Below the pieces are notes generated by a model. That model searched no databases. It was not told where the DNA came from and saw only the letters and a list, made by a program, of their open reading frames with translations. This document shows positions 1 to 11,255 of a stretch of 64,000 nt of DNA, one piece after another (the first letter of the stretch is position 1; the number at the start of each line of letters is the position of its first letter). Source of the stretch: Ctenosaura bakeri. Its lineage: Eukaryota > Chordata > Lepidosauria > Squamata > Iguanidae. The stretch lies in the NCBI GenBank assembly GCA_948474755.1, contig CAOLHI010000393.1, positions 434,001-498,000 of the forward strand, given 5' to 3'. The position numbers and the translations under genes are program-made.

Positions 1-119
1 CATATGTGAGGAATCTTGAAGCTGAAATTCAAAACAAAAAATGCTTCCAGAAAAACGTAAAGCCATAGCACAAATTCAACAGACAGCAAAAAAAAAAAAA
101 ATCAAAAGCCAGTACATCA

Positions 120-420
120 ATGTCACCAGCAAACACAGACTGGATTGGGGACTATGGGGAAAAGTTACAGGTATGGGAATAGGCTGCTTGCTATGGAGAC
201 AATGCCTAGCAGCAAAGAGGAGGACAGTGTATTCCCGCAGGAACCCAACCTCTGTATGCTAACAACTACTAATACAGATTGGATTGGAGAATATGGGAAA
301 AATTTACAGGTACAGAAATAGGCTGGTGGCTATGGAGACGAGGCCTAGCAGCAAGAAGGACAGTATACTCCCTCAGAACCCCAAACTGCGTATGTAAATA
401 ACTCTGAATACAAATTACAG
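120..420 (+). repeat. Imperfect tandem duplication of about 145 bases
   Basis: ATTGGATTGGAGAATATGGG and GGAGACGAGGCCTAGCAGCA (second copy) align to the first copy starting near 133, with small changes. No gene or known repeat family was recognised. Confidence 0.7.
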
Positions 421-1440
421 TGGAAAATATAGAGCAAAGTTATAGGAAATGGAGAAGACAGTTTGGTGAGTTCTTAAGAGGAAAATAAAGACCCCGGGCA
501 ATGCTGGGTAAATATGCTAGTCTTCTATACAACAATAAATAGTTCAGAAACCCTTTCCAGTTTTCAGTCTGACAACTTTAAGTCCTTTGGTAGTTTTCTA
601 ACAAACAACCAAACAACCAAAATGAAACTCATGTCAACAATTCCTCAGCATGAAGATATCTGAAAGCTCAAAACACTGATGAGTGCATCCTTTGATACTG
701 AGCCAAGAAATCATGAATTACAGATAATGTAATTATGTGTAATGCACTAATGGTATACAGGAGGAAGGATTTGTAACTACAATAAAATGAAGTTACATTT
801 CAAAAGTAGTACAAGTGGGAACGAAGTTGCTTCATTAATGTAACAAGCAACATTTTCTCTTTATTTTTGAAGTTACCTGAAAAGGGGATTCTTTGAACTT
901 TCCAAGAGAAATTTTTCAAGCTTTATGCTGTGTTCTTCTCACTCTTAACAAATCTTCCCTTCACGGAAAAGTAAAGAACAACACAACACACGTGTGACCA
1001 GCCAAGGTAATGAATTATTTTTAAAAAGTAATTTTCCAAGTTAGTATGGCGATCTCCCCTTCAGGAAAAATAAGTGTAAACCTGTGAGCCTACCCTCTCA
1101 ACTTTGTGATTGAGCCTTTTTTGCGTCCTGCTTGGGAGGCAAAACTTCTGCTTCCTTCTATAAACACTATCATTCCATGTTTTGACCTGTTTTTCCCCTG
1201 TCTGTCTGCTTGAAGCCAAGAAAAAGAGAGAGGGGAGGGGGGAACCAGAGCACAGTTTTTTTCCCTCCCAGGTTGGCAGTGAGAGAGAGGAACAGGACTG
1301 CACAAGGTGGGCTACGGTGCCAAGGAAGGTGGCGTGTGGGTGGACAATGAGGCAAGGAAGGAAGAGAGGGCAGCAAATGCAGCAACTGAGTGCCAGGAGC
1401 AAAGGACAAAGACATGGCAGTGGCATGAGGAGAGACAAGG
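421..1440. other. No gene seen
   Basis: This is AT-rich sequence with short chance ORFs only. No splice-consistent exons, RNA genes or recognised repeats. Confidence 0.6.
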
Positions 1441-1596
1441 GCTATTTCCGCACTGGACTGTTATAGCACTATTATTCCACTTTCAACATCCTATGGGATC
1501 CTGGGGTTTGTCAGCTGGCCTAAACTGCAGCCCCAGGATTCCATAGGATGTTGAAAATGGAATAATAGCGCTATAACAGTCTAGTGTGGAAATGGC
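1441..1596. mobile_element. Palindromic MITE-like element
   Basis: The two halves (GCTATTTCCGCACTGGACTG ... and its complement ending GGAAATGGC) are inverted copies, so the whole element can fold into a hairpin. It is flanked by CAAGG on both sides (1436-1440 and 1597-1601), a possible target duplication. Confidence 0.8.
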
Positions 1597-2560
1597 CAAG
1601 GTTGAGGGGGAGAAATGAGATGGGGCAAAGCAGCAACACAGAAAGAAAGAGAGGGAGGGAAGGAGGAAAGGCAGTAGCAGCAGAGACCCTCCAGAAGGAT
1701 GATTTTCATTGCTTTGGATATGATTTTCATTTGCTTGTGGTGGCCACATCATGGATGCTATCATGAACAGAGATGGGGAAAAATAAGAAGAGCAGATAGA
1801 CAGAAGCTCGTTGCGGTAGATGCCTGATGTGAATCTAAAGATTTAGGGGAAATGGATTCAAAAAATGAAAAAGAAAAGATGATGTCCTTCTAAAAGGATG
1901 TTTTGTTTACTCATGTTTACATGTCTACTCGTACTGGCTAATAGGACTGTGGCCAAGGATTCCACCTATTGGCAATTCAAAATGGCAGCCTTTAAGAACT
2001 TAAAGGTGACCCATGGCTGAACTTGCTACTAGTGTCTTCTCTATGGAGAATGCAACTCGAGCAAGGAAACAGTCAACAGGGTCTGGTTCAGAGATGGTCT
2101 ATAATCAACTCATAGGAGGCCTTGTCCCACTCAAGTTCTCCATTACTTCAAGGCAAGAGAAATCAGTTTCAACGTGGGCTGTCGGTAAGGCCCATGTAAT
2201 TCCAACAGGGTTTCCTTGGAGCCCCCCCCCACATCTGCTGTAATGGATACAGAGGGAGGCAGTGGAGAATGCCAAGAGGAAACAAAGAGATATATCCAAC
2301 CTAAATCGGATTCATGGGGCAGGTGCTTCACTGCATAAGGTGTACATGGTACTCCTTTTAGAACTCACATCACATTCAGTGAGACTAGAAGTAAAAAGCA
2401 GATTGAGGAGGAAAAACCTTGGAAGTCTTTTTTGAGGATAAAGGGCCCCCTTCTCCCATGGTGTTCTGTCGTGGTGTGCATTAAAGGATATGAGACTCAA
2501 ATGATCTAAGAAAAACTCCAGGTGGACTGAACAATCCTTGTATTGTTACTCAAGTCTAAG

Positions 2561-2759
2561 GCCATTCCTGCACTACACTATTATGGTGTTATAATTCCAC
2601 TTTCAACATCCTGTGAAATTTTGGATTTGTAGTTTATTGAGACCAAAGAGCTCCCTGGCTGAGAATTCTAAATGCCCCTCCCTAAACTGCAAACCCCAGG
2701 ATTCCAGAGGATGTTGAAAGTGGAATAATAGCACTGTAGCAGTGTATTGTGGAAATGGC
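2561..2759. mobile_element. Palindromic MITE-like element
   Basis: This is the same family: GCCATTCCTGCACTA to GGAAATGGC, with inverted arms carrying TTCCACTTTCAACATCCT. A longer loop includes GAGCTCCCTGGCTGAGAATT. Confidence 0.8.
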
Positions 2760-4555
2760 ATAAGTCTGTGTGGTCCTCTTCTTTGTCTTTATTTTCTGTT
2801 TTCTTTTAGCTGCTTCTCCTTGCCTGTATAATGACAACAAATTTGCCTTCCAAGATGCATGCAATTGTTCTATTGATTGTTGTAAAGATTTTACTGTTTG
2901 TTTTTAGGGGTGTTTACTATTTAGTAAACTATTTACTATTTAGTAAACTACTATTTAGCCTTGAGTGCTAATTTTTAAGTGGAAAGGTAGGATAGGAATA
3001 TATGCCAATATAATAATTGGCTTCTTAGTTACTGTTGCATAACTGAGTAACGTATCCTTGCTTAACCCTCCCCGGCCCACCTTAACAGCCAGCAGCCAGA
3101 TCAGGGGAAGGTGGTTTGTTCAGCTGCCAATCAGGCTAAAAGAAGGAGGAAGTTTCAGCCTGCTCCCACCAGTGAAGGAGGTTGCAACAATCAGAAGCAG
3201 GATCCCAGTGACAAGTTTTTGTTGCAATGAGTGAACAGACCTCCTTTTCCCAGTCAGATTGCAGGCTCTTAAAGTAGACTTAGGGGAGAATTTATGTAGT
3301 TTACAATAAGATTACATAGTGCTTCTGAATGCAGAGCAGTCACTGATCTGTAACTCTAGGTTATGAATCAGTGACTGCAATACTGAATACCAGCTGTAAT
3401 AAATAAATTTTAGGCAGAGTGATTTTTTGCCAAGGACTTCCTCACTGAGCGGAGACTTGAATTTCATTTATCTGTCTTGAGAAGAAATAGTAATCACTGT
3501 ATCACATCACTGATAATGATTTTGTTAGTCTTGGGAGGATTTTTGTTGTTTGTTATCATTTGCTGTATTTTTGATGTATAGGATCACTTATAGATCCTGT
3601 AAATGAGAGACTTTCAAGATCCCTGGACATCCATTGTCTGGCTCTTCTTTAAACTAAAGTTCTTCCTAAAGACTTCAGTTCTAAAGAACAGATGAACTAA
3701 GAGGTATCATATCCAGATGTATCTTATCAATTGCTGACATGCAGTCTTGTTGCAAGATCAAGAGCACCATATGAGTCATGTGCATTTTGTGAAAGCATGC
3801 CTGCTTTGTTTTACATACATTTTAAAGATTTTGGAAGTCAAGAGAGCTAATTTTCTCTAAGTCTGAGGAGCTCTACAGCTCTAGGCAACTGTGTGTTTGA
3901 AGAAACTGTTTCTAACATCAAGCAATCATTTTATTTACAGTCCACCTTTTCCACCAAAGTAGGACTTGAGGTTGCTTGCAGAATACAAAGAGATACAAGT
4001 AAAACCACACATCACATCTCATCACATCACATCACCCCTATGCTCCCACACCTGGTTTTTACAACTTCCATCTCTGCTAGTCATATTCAAATAGGACAGA
4101 CAAATTCGGGGGGTGTTGGTGGTAGTGACTGGAAAGGCTTTAAATAGCACACGACAAGGGAGGCTGAAGTGTTGGTTGAGTCTGTGCAGAGTCAGTCCAC
4201 TCCAGCCTCACCCGAGTGGAAAATCTGACAGCTCTTTGGACACTTGACTGCTTTCCAATAAACACTTTAGTCTCGCTGATAGAGGGCCCTGGAATGTCAT
4301 TTGGATGATCAACGGTGGGTGGAGAGGAAGGGGCCACACCAACAGGTCTGGCTAGACTGCCTCACACTCCAAACCCATACATTTTCAAAGGTGAAAGATT
4401 TGTACACACTGAGTAGTTTCTACAGCGTCCAGTATCCAGTGTACATTGAAATTGTACGTCCTGCTGTTTACCAGGCCTTGGAAAGAGAAGTTAGTCTCTC
4501 TGCTCCTACCTATTATCAACATGCATTATTTCACATGAGACATTCTCAGACTGAG
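2760..4555. other. No gene seen
   Basis: Ordinary non-coding sequence. The TTTACTATTTAGTAAACTA motif near 2917-2951 forms a short palindrome repeated twice. Nothing else was recognised. Confidence 0.6.
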
Positions 4556-4747
4556 AGCCAACACGGTGTAGTGGTTTGGACATTGGTTTACAACCCTGGA
4601 GACCAGTTTCAATTCCCCGCTTGGCCATGGAAACCCACTCAGTGACCTTGGGTATGTCACACATTCTCAGCCCCAGAAAACCCTGTAATAGGTTCACCTT
4701 TAGGGTTGCCATAAGTTGGAAATGATTTGAAGGCACGTAACAACAGT
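4556..4747 (+). mobile_element. Sauria-type tRNA-derived SINE
   Basis: The tRNA-like head (GTGTAGTGGTTTGGACATTG, then TTTCAATTCCCC) is followed by GAAACCCACTCAGTGACCTTG. The Bov-B-like tail is GGTTGCCATAAGTTGGAAAT and AAGGCAC. This is the squamate Sauria SINE layout. Confidence 0.85.
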
Positions 4748-4978
4748 ATCCTCAAACTGCATTATGAAATGCTGTTATGAATACAGCAGATTCATGTACA
4801 AAGGGAGACTGCCTGCTGTATTTCTGTATAATTCTGTACAATTCTGTGCTCATTCCCTACTCAGGCTCACTTTTCACAGGCAGTGGACAATTCTGCCAAG
4901 TCATAGCATCAGGTGAGATCATGCCATCCCTCCAGCATGGTAGAATTATGCACTCTGAGAGCTGCCATTTGCATCTTT

Positions 4979-5075
4979 GGCCATTTCTGCACTATGGTGT
5001 TATAGTGCTATTATTCCACTTTCAGCATCTTGTGGAATTCTGGGATTTGTAGTTTACTGATGACAATTGCCCCTC
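4979..5075. mobile_element. MITE-like element, one arm only
   Basis: The left arm GGCCATTTCTGCACTATGG with ATTATTCCACTTTCAGCATC is present. The right arm is missing after CCCCTCCCTAAAC. Confidence 0.7.
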
Positions 5076-5499
5076 CCTAAACATTAAAAAGTGGCACATG
5101 CCTTTAAATGACCAGTCTGTCCTGTGAGTTAAGAACCAAAGGTCTGTCTAAATATAAAGATCTTTCCTTGCCAGCAGAAAGAGAAGAGAGAGAGGGCCAA
5201 TGAAAGCTCCCACACGTGGTAGTTCCACAGTCTAGGAGCCACCAGGAAAGCTGTCTCTCATTGTATCATCAAATGTTCCTGTGGGCACATAAAACTACCG
5301 GAAAGGGAACACCTAAAGACTGGTTGAAAAATCTCAGATGTTGTTCCTGTTCTTTCTAATTTTATACTGGATTAAAATAAACCAACTTTGGGCAGTAGTA
5401 TAAAAAATCTTCCATCATACCAGGTGCTGACAGGAAAATTTCTGGGAGAAACAAAATGTGGACTTCCAAAATACAATAAGAAAGAACAGGAACAAAGTC

Positions 5500-6391
5500 C
5501 TGTTGCAGATGATACCAAATTGGGAGCGGTTGCTAATACGCCTGAGGACAGGATCAAAATTCAAAATGACCTGGATAGATTGGAAAGCTGGGCCAAGGCG
5601 AACAAAATTAAATTCAACAGAGAGAAGTGTAAGGTCCTACACTTAAGTAGAAAGAATGGAATACAGAAATATAGGATGGGGGACACGTGGCTGGATAGCA
5701 GTACGTGTGGAAGGGATCTAGGAGTCTTCATAGACCACAAGCTGGACATGAGTCAGCAGTGTGATGCGGCAGCCAAGAAAGCCAATGCAATTCTTGGCTG
5801 CATCAATAGGAGCATGGTGTCTAGATTGAGGGAGGTACTGGTACTGCTCTACTCTGCTTTGGTTAGACCCCATCTTGAATACTGTGTTCAGTTCTGGGCA
5901 CCCCAATTCAAGAAGGATATTGACAAGCTGGAGCAAGTCCAGAGGAGGGCGACCAAAATGATGAGAGGCCTGGAAGCCATGCCCTATGAGAATAGACTTA
6001 GAGAGCTGGGTATGTTTAGTCTACAGAAGAGAAGGTTAAGAGGGGACATGATAGCCATGTTTAAATATTTGAAGGGATGCCATGTAGAGGAAGGAGAGGG
6101 CTTGTTTTCTGCTGCTCCAGAGACCAGGACAAGGAGCAATGGATTCAAGCTGCAGGAAAGGAGATTCCACCTGAACCTCAGGAAGAACTTCCTGACAGTC
6201 AGGGCTCTCCGGCAGTGGAATATGCTGCCTTGGAGTGTAGTGGAGTCTCCTTCCTTGAAGGTTTTTAAGGAGAGGCTGGATGGCCATCTGTCGGGAGTGC
6301 TTTGAGGGTGTTCCTGCATGGCAGGGGGTTGGACTGGATGGCCCCTGTGGTGTCTTCCAACTCTACATTTCTATGATTCTGTGATTCTATG
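5500..6391 (+). mobile_element. 5'-truncated CR1 LINE with 3' UTR
   Basis: After the stop the sequence continues GGGTTGGACTGGATGGCCCC and ends with ATTCTATGA-type short repeats at 6371-6391. These are the diagnostic CR1 3' end. Confidence 0.9.
5505..6305 (+). pseudogene. CR1 LINE, C-terminal part of the reverse transcriptase ORF
   Basis: An uninterrupted frame of about 266 codons begins at VADDTKLG (RT motif C region) and runs through NDLDRLESWAKANKIKFN, RDLGVFIDHKL, LEYCVQFWAP and RLRGDMIAMFKYL to GHLSGVL and stop. It is the standard C-terminal end of CR1 ORF2, 5'-truncated as most CR1 copies are. The upstream ATG at 5388 lies in flanking DNA, so no functional protein is expected. The absence of stops suggests a fairly recent insertion. 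Confidence 0.9.
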
Positions 6392-6599
6392 AAAGTCTCA
6401 GACTTTTTGGTTTTAGCATCAGTCTGGATGCACTCAAAATCTGAGGCTTTGTTTCTGTTCTTTCTGATTTTATTTTGGAGATCCATATACATTTTGTTTA
6501 TTCTCAACATATTTTCTGTCAGCTCCCAGTACAAAGACCTTTTGTACTTATCCCCCAGGTCGTTTTATCTCTTCCGACAGGCCTTCCAAGACTAGTACT

Positions 6600-6796
6600 T
6601 CCACTGCCTCCCACCAATTGTCTTGCTGTTCTTTTAATAGTTAATTAGTTGTTAATTGTTATGTGTTTTAGGGGGTTGGTTTTAGCTGGGTTGGTGGGTG
6701 GGGAGGATTGGGTATGTTTTTAATGTCTTTTAATGTATAATATATTTCATGCTGTCCACTGCCTCGATCCGTGTGGAGAGGCGGGATACAAATAAA
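6600..6796 (+). mobile_element. LINE 3' tail followed by a microsatellite
   Basis: A T-rich stretch leads to CCACTGCCTCG ... GAGAGGCGGGATACAAATAA, the familiar 3' end of reptile L2/CR1-group LINEs. It runs directly into a CAT/ATT repeat. No coding part remains. Confidence 0.6.
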
Positions 6797-6819
6797 CATC
6801 ATCATCATCATCATCATCA

Positions 6820-6860
<41 letters not shown>
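6797..6860 (+). repeat. (CAT)n(ATT)n microsatellite
   Basis: Nine or so CAT units are followed by about twelve ATT units at the LINE tail. Confidence 0.97.
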
Positions 6861-6862
<2 letters not shown>

Positions 6863-7815
6863 ACCCAAGATAAAGTTGGGAAGAGCAGAAACAAAACCTA
6901 GGCCTTTTTAATCAGTCCGGATATACCCTGTAATGGTGCAAGGAAATGTACATATGAAATATATTTTTTAAATTTTGATCAGCACCTTTAGAAGTGGAAT
7001 GTTATTTCTGATTTAAATTTAATTTACCAAAACAGGAAATCACAAATGGAAACAAGCTAATCCATATTTGTTAAAATTTTTCTCATATTGTCTTTCCTCT
7101 TGAGAAATAAGGACAATACACAAAATATAATACAAAATGAGCTAATATAAATCAGACAACTCACATAAGCTAGCAAATGAATAGTTGTTGATCTGGAGGC
7201 AACAATAATGCAGTGCCAACACCAACTGCACCTCCAGAGTGCCGCAAAAGAAAAGTCTCTTATGTCTTGCTATTACATAATGCACTAATGATACCTAGAG
7301 AAGATCTTCCCCTGATAATCTTAAAATCATAGGCTGGATGTGTATAGTCGGCCCTCTGTATCCACAGCTTCTGTATCCACTGATTCAACCAACCATGGCT
7401 CAAAAAAATTTGGGGAAACAAAAAGCAAAAAGCAACCCCTGAATTTCCCATGTGCTGAGCACTATGCTGATGTGGAGGCATTTGCTGCTGTAGTTTCCTG
7501 CCATTTCACAGCTCCTCAGGCTCTCTCTAGCACTTGTTTGAGTTGTTTGCCATTTTATATAAGAGACACCATTTTATTACACCATTGTATATAATGGACT
7601 TGAGCATCCAAGGATTTTGTTGTCTATCATGGATGGGTGAATGGGTGTGTGATTGTGGGGAGTGGGTACAAAAGGGAAGGGAAGACTTGCTTGGCAAAGC
7701 TTGCTTGGACCAGCCCAGGGCACAGATAAACCAGGTCTGATTTCTTTTCCCCTCACTGGAGAAGCATCACCCCTTTAAATCTTGCTATCACACCTTGGAT
7801 CCCTCCCTACACTTA

Positions 7816-7994
7816 GGCCATTTCCGTACTAGGCTGTTATACCATGATGATTCCACTTTCAACATCCTCTGGAATCTTGGGGCTTGCAGTTTCGGGAGGG
7901 GCTGGCCGGCCCCTCCAGAAACTGCAAGCCCCAAGATTCCAGAGGATGTTGAAAGTGGAATCATCATGGTATAACAGCCTAGTGCGGAAATGGC
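7816..7994. mobile_element. Palindromic MITE-like element, near-perfect hairpin
   Basis: The arms of about 85 bases are almost exact inverted copies (GGCCATTTCCGTACTAGG versus CCTAGTGCGGAAATGGC), with only a few loop bases at GGGGCTGGCCGGCCCC. It is the cleanest copy of the family and lies inside a split DNA transposon. Confidence 0.85.
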
Positions 7995-8506
7995 AATCAT
8001 ACCTCTGCTTTTCTTAAAAAACTACAACTTTTGTGGAAAAAGGGGGAAAGCTTTTTAATGGTTCCTTCAACAAGGAATGGATAACCTGTGGTAGCGTGTT
8101 GCTGAATTAAAACTAAAGAAAACATTCTATTGAGGCTGTTCATATAGAAAAATAGAACGAAAACTTTATTAAAAGAATCACCAAGGGAAATGGTATTGAG
8201 GATTCAAAAAGATTCAAAGAAACTAACACTTTCTCACAGATAGTTAACTGTTGTCTTCAAAACACTTCAGTGTTTCATCAACAGAGCTTTCACACACTCC
8301 CTTTTGGCTCTCCCAACATAAAGGTCTGTTTCTCCACTCAGAGTTCCACTCTTTGACCCTTTCAGAGGTAGCATGGTTACTTCTCTGTCCCACGCTTAGC
8401 CCTCTGAGAAGCTAAGCCTTTCCCAGAAAACTCCCTTTTTGGTTACTGGACACTCTGACTCTATGAAACTCACTGAAGGAATTACAATTCTAACCCACAC
8501 CACCAG

Positions 8507-8508
8507 TA

Positions 8509-8541
<33 letters not shown>

Positions 8542-8580
8542 GTGTATGTATATGTATATATGTGCGTGTGTATGTGTATA
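8507..8580 (+). repeat. (TG)n / TATG microsatellite
   Basis: TG repeats with TATA interruptions run over about 74 bases. Confidence 0.97.
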
Positions 8581-8762
8581 CTATTGGCTGTCGGTCTCGC
8601 ACAGCCCCTCCCTCTGGCTAGGGCTGGGTTCTTTTCAGTCAAAGAGCCAATCTGATTACATTACCCTGTTACTAGGCTGCTGTGCTAGCCACAGCCCCAG
8701 GCTAGGTCACAGTATTGGGGGGTCCTGGAACAAAATCCCAGCAGATACCTAGGGCCTACGGT

Positions 8763-9860
8763 ATGTGAACTCCTATGTATGGAATTTATTGGATTAATAA
8801 TGCAAATATGAATAAAGAGGCATTCATTTCTAAAGACATAACATTTCTATTATTTTTGCTTTCATATGTAAAAAGTTGTTGTTGTTGTACTTATTTTTGC
8901 GTATCCCATTGATCTAGTGTTCCTCTAATATAGTAGCAGAAATCATGTGGCTTCCTAGATGTTGATGGATTGCAAAAGGTCCAAACAGCTCCACCTAGCA
9001 TAGTCAATGGTGAGGAATGTTGGACATTGTAGTCCAACCACATCTGGAGGGACGTGTGATCCCCACCCTGCTGTAATAGATGATATTTCCAGTATCTGGA
9101 GTTGTATTGCGACTGTCCTTGTTGCTATAATCATGTACGAGGTAGTGGTGATGGTGGTGGCAACTTGCAGATTTTTCTCAAGATGCTGGGCTGATCTTCC
9201 ATCTTCCCTCAGTATTAGCTATATTGGATAGGGCTTGTGGGACTTTTAACCCAACAACATCTGCAAAGCCAGTCTAAAAGATGCCAGAAATGGCTTTTAA
9301 AGAACTATTATTAATGTATTGTTCATCTAACATCACTGCCATCTTATCTTTTCTCAATATTTGCTGGTAATGTGCAAACACAGTCCTGCATATGGCAAAA
9401 ATATTTTGACATTTTCAGCACTTAAAACTACTTTTTTTTAATTATTTCTTCTACTTATCAACAAAGGAATAATACACATCTGGCAGACATCGTGTAACAC
9501 AATCTTCCTTCATGTCTATGTCTGAGTAAAATTTATAGCCCATAATCCAAAGATGCTTTCATACATGCAGAAATATACTACTTCCTGCACTGTGAACTTA
9601 CATCACATTATCTTCAATATATTGCAGCTCACACTCCTACAGTGAGGATTTTATGAACAGAGAGAACCTGCTTTCCATAGACTGTAATAGTTCTGAAAAC
9701 TTTTATATTTCTAAATTGAATACTTGTTCTAAAAATAAACAATAAAGATTTAAAGTAACCCAAACTGAGTGGAATGTAGACCTTGCAATGTATTTAATTA
9801 TACAAGATGATAATACTATCTCATTTATCAGCTGAACCAATATATCCAAATACCCTGTAT
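8763..9860. other. Non-coding; decayed repeat near 8940-9270
   Basis: AGTCCAACCACATCTGGAGG (about 9031-9050) and CCCAACAACATCTGCAAAG (about 9251-9269) resemble a repeat common in reptile genomes. I cannot define its ends. No coding signal. Confidence 0.5.
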
Positions 9861-9903
9861 GAACAGGTTGCTTACCTGTAACTGTGGTTCTTCCAGTGGT
9901 CAT

Positions 9904-10058
9904 CTGTGCCCTCACACATTAGGAGCTTTTGCACGTGCACGGTAGCGTTCGGAAGATTCTAGAGCTTAGTAGCTTGGCGGGAATCCCTCCCCCATGCTGG
10001 TACTGTGCATGCTCCTCCCGCCGAGCAACGGTCTCTCCTCAGTTCTGTAGTCCGCCGT
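9904..10058 (+). repeat. Copy 1 inverted terminal repeat, 3' (left) arm
   Basis: This arm pairs with the reverse complement of 15811-15966. The extra terminus 9861-9903 is unique to the 3' end and is repeated inverted at 10102-10160. Confidence 0.88.
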
Positions 10059-10101
10059 AGAACCACAGGGACCTGAAAAAGAGGGGATGGAAGGGCGGGT
10101 A

Positions 10102-10197
10102 TGTGTGAGGGCACAGATGACCACTCGAAGAACCACAGTTACAGGTAAGCAACCTGTTCTTCTTCTTCATGGTCTCTGTGCCTCACACATTAGGAGA
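10102..10197 (+). repeat. Copy 1 internal complementary region
   Basis: The region joins the complement of the 3' terminus (10102-10160, one visible mismatch) to the complement of the 5' terminus (10161-10197). Confidence 0.9.
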
Positions 10198-10232
10198 CAG
10201 TGTAGCTTACCGGTTGGATGGTGGGTCAGGTC

Positions 10233-11255
10233 CTAGAGAACGGAAGCCAGCACAGCACGTCCAAGCCGAGCATCCTTGCAGGACTGGCAGTCAAGCCTGT
10301 AGTGGCGCACGAAGGTCGATGGTTGAGACCAGGTCGCCACACGGCGGAGTTCTTGCAGGTCTACTCCTCGAAGGAGGGCTGCAGATGTTGCAACAGCTCT
10401 GGTTGAATGAGCTCTGAGGAACGCTGGCGGAGGCATCTTGGCAAGCTCATATGCCAGCAGGATTGTCCCAGCCACCTACTTAGAAAAACGTTGGGTGGAC
10501 ACTTTGTGGCCTCTTTGACGCTTGCCATAGCACACAATAAGGTGCGGGGTTTGTCGAAAAGAGGCAGTTCTGTCCTTGTAGAAGGCCAAGGCCCGATGAA
10601 CATCCAAGGAATGAAGGGATCGTTCCAATGGTGTCGTCAGGTCTGGGTAGAAGGTCGGCAGGGTGGTGTCTTGGCCAAGATAGAAACTCGACACCACCTT
10701 CGGTAAAAATGAAATGTCTGGCCGAAGGACCACCTTGTCTCTGTGGAAGACGAGGTAGGGCTCGTCAGACCTTAGAGTTGTCAGCTCTCCCACTCGCCTG
10801 GCCAAGGTGACGGCTACAAGTAAGGCAGTCTTCATAGAGAGCAGCCTGTCATCAGCAGTCGCCATGGGCTCGAAGGGCGGTCTCGTCAGCTGCAATAACA
10901 CCACGGATAAGGACCACCGGCGGGTACAGGTGCTGCAGGCCCTTCATGAACTGCTTGACGGTACCATCTCGAAAGAGAGCTGCCGATGGGGATCGTGGAG
11001 GTTGGTATGCCAAGATAGCAGCGAGATACACCTTCAGAGATGGGAAGGCTAGACCCTGCTGTCGAAGGTGCAAGAGGAAGTGGAGTACAGTAGACAGGTT
11101 GACAGGCGCTGCCAGCTCTTGTCTTTCCTGAGCAAAGGCCATGAAGCGCCGCCACTTATAGTGATAGTTGTGGCGTGTTGACTCCTTCCTGGCCGCGGTC
11201 AAGATGTTACTGATGACGGGATCTTCGACGGCGATATCCTCCAGGCATGGAGGGC
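10233..11255 (-). pseudogene. DIRS tyrosine recombinase, decayed (copy 1)
   Basis: The N-terminal part ([26 protein letters not shown]) is in one frame and the catalytic part in another, giving a frameshift near 10852-10905. A TGG-to-TAG stop follows QRFSK at about 10476. HSTR and FVRHYRLD motifs remain. Confidence 0.9.

Larger units (their letters stand above)
7347..8762. mobile_element. Tigger-like DNA transposon remnant, split by about 1 kb of other DNA
   Basis: The left end GTCGGCCCTCTGTATCCAC and interior GGACTTGAGCATCCAAGGAT (7596-7615) match a common non-autonomous Tigger/pogo-type layout. The end GGGGGGTCCTGGAAC ... AGGGCCTAC sits at 8716-8760. The termini GGCCCTCTGTATCCAC and GGCCCTAGGTATCTGC (complement) pair. 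Bases 7633-8712 do not belong. Family name is from memory of the consensus. Confidence 0.5.

Noticed and set aside
1061..1546. Overlapping short ORFs on both strands near 1.1-1.5 kb
   Set aside because: Low-complexity purine/pyrimidine bias keeps several frames open. No homology, conserved motif or splice context.
5388..5504. N-terminal 39 codons of the 305-codon ORF in front of the CR1 domain
   Set aside because: The start lies in flanking repeat DNA before CR1 homology begins. It is a chance in-frame extension, not a CR1 start.
8507..8752. Cysteine/valine-rich ORFs over the TG microsatellite
   Set aside because: They are translations of a simple repeat.
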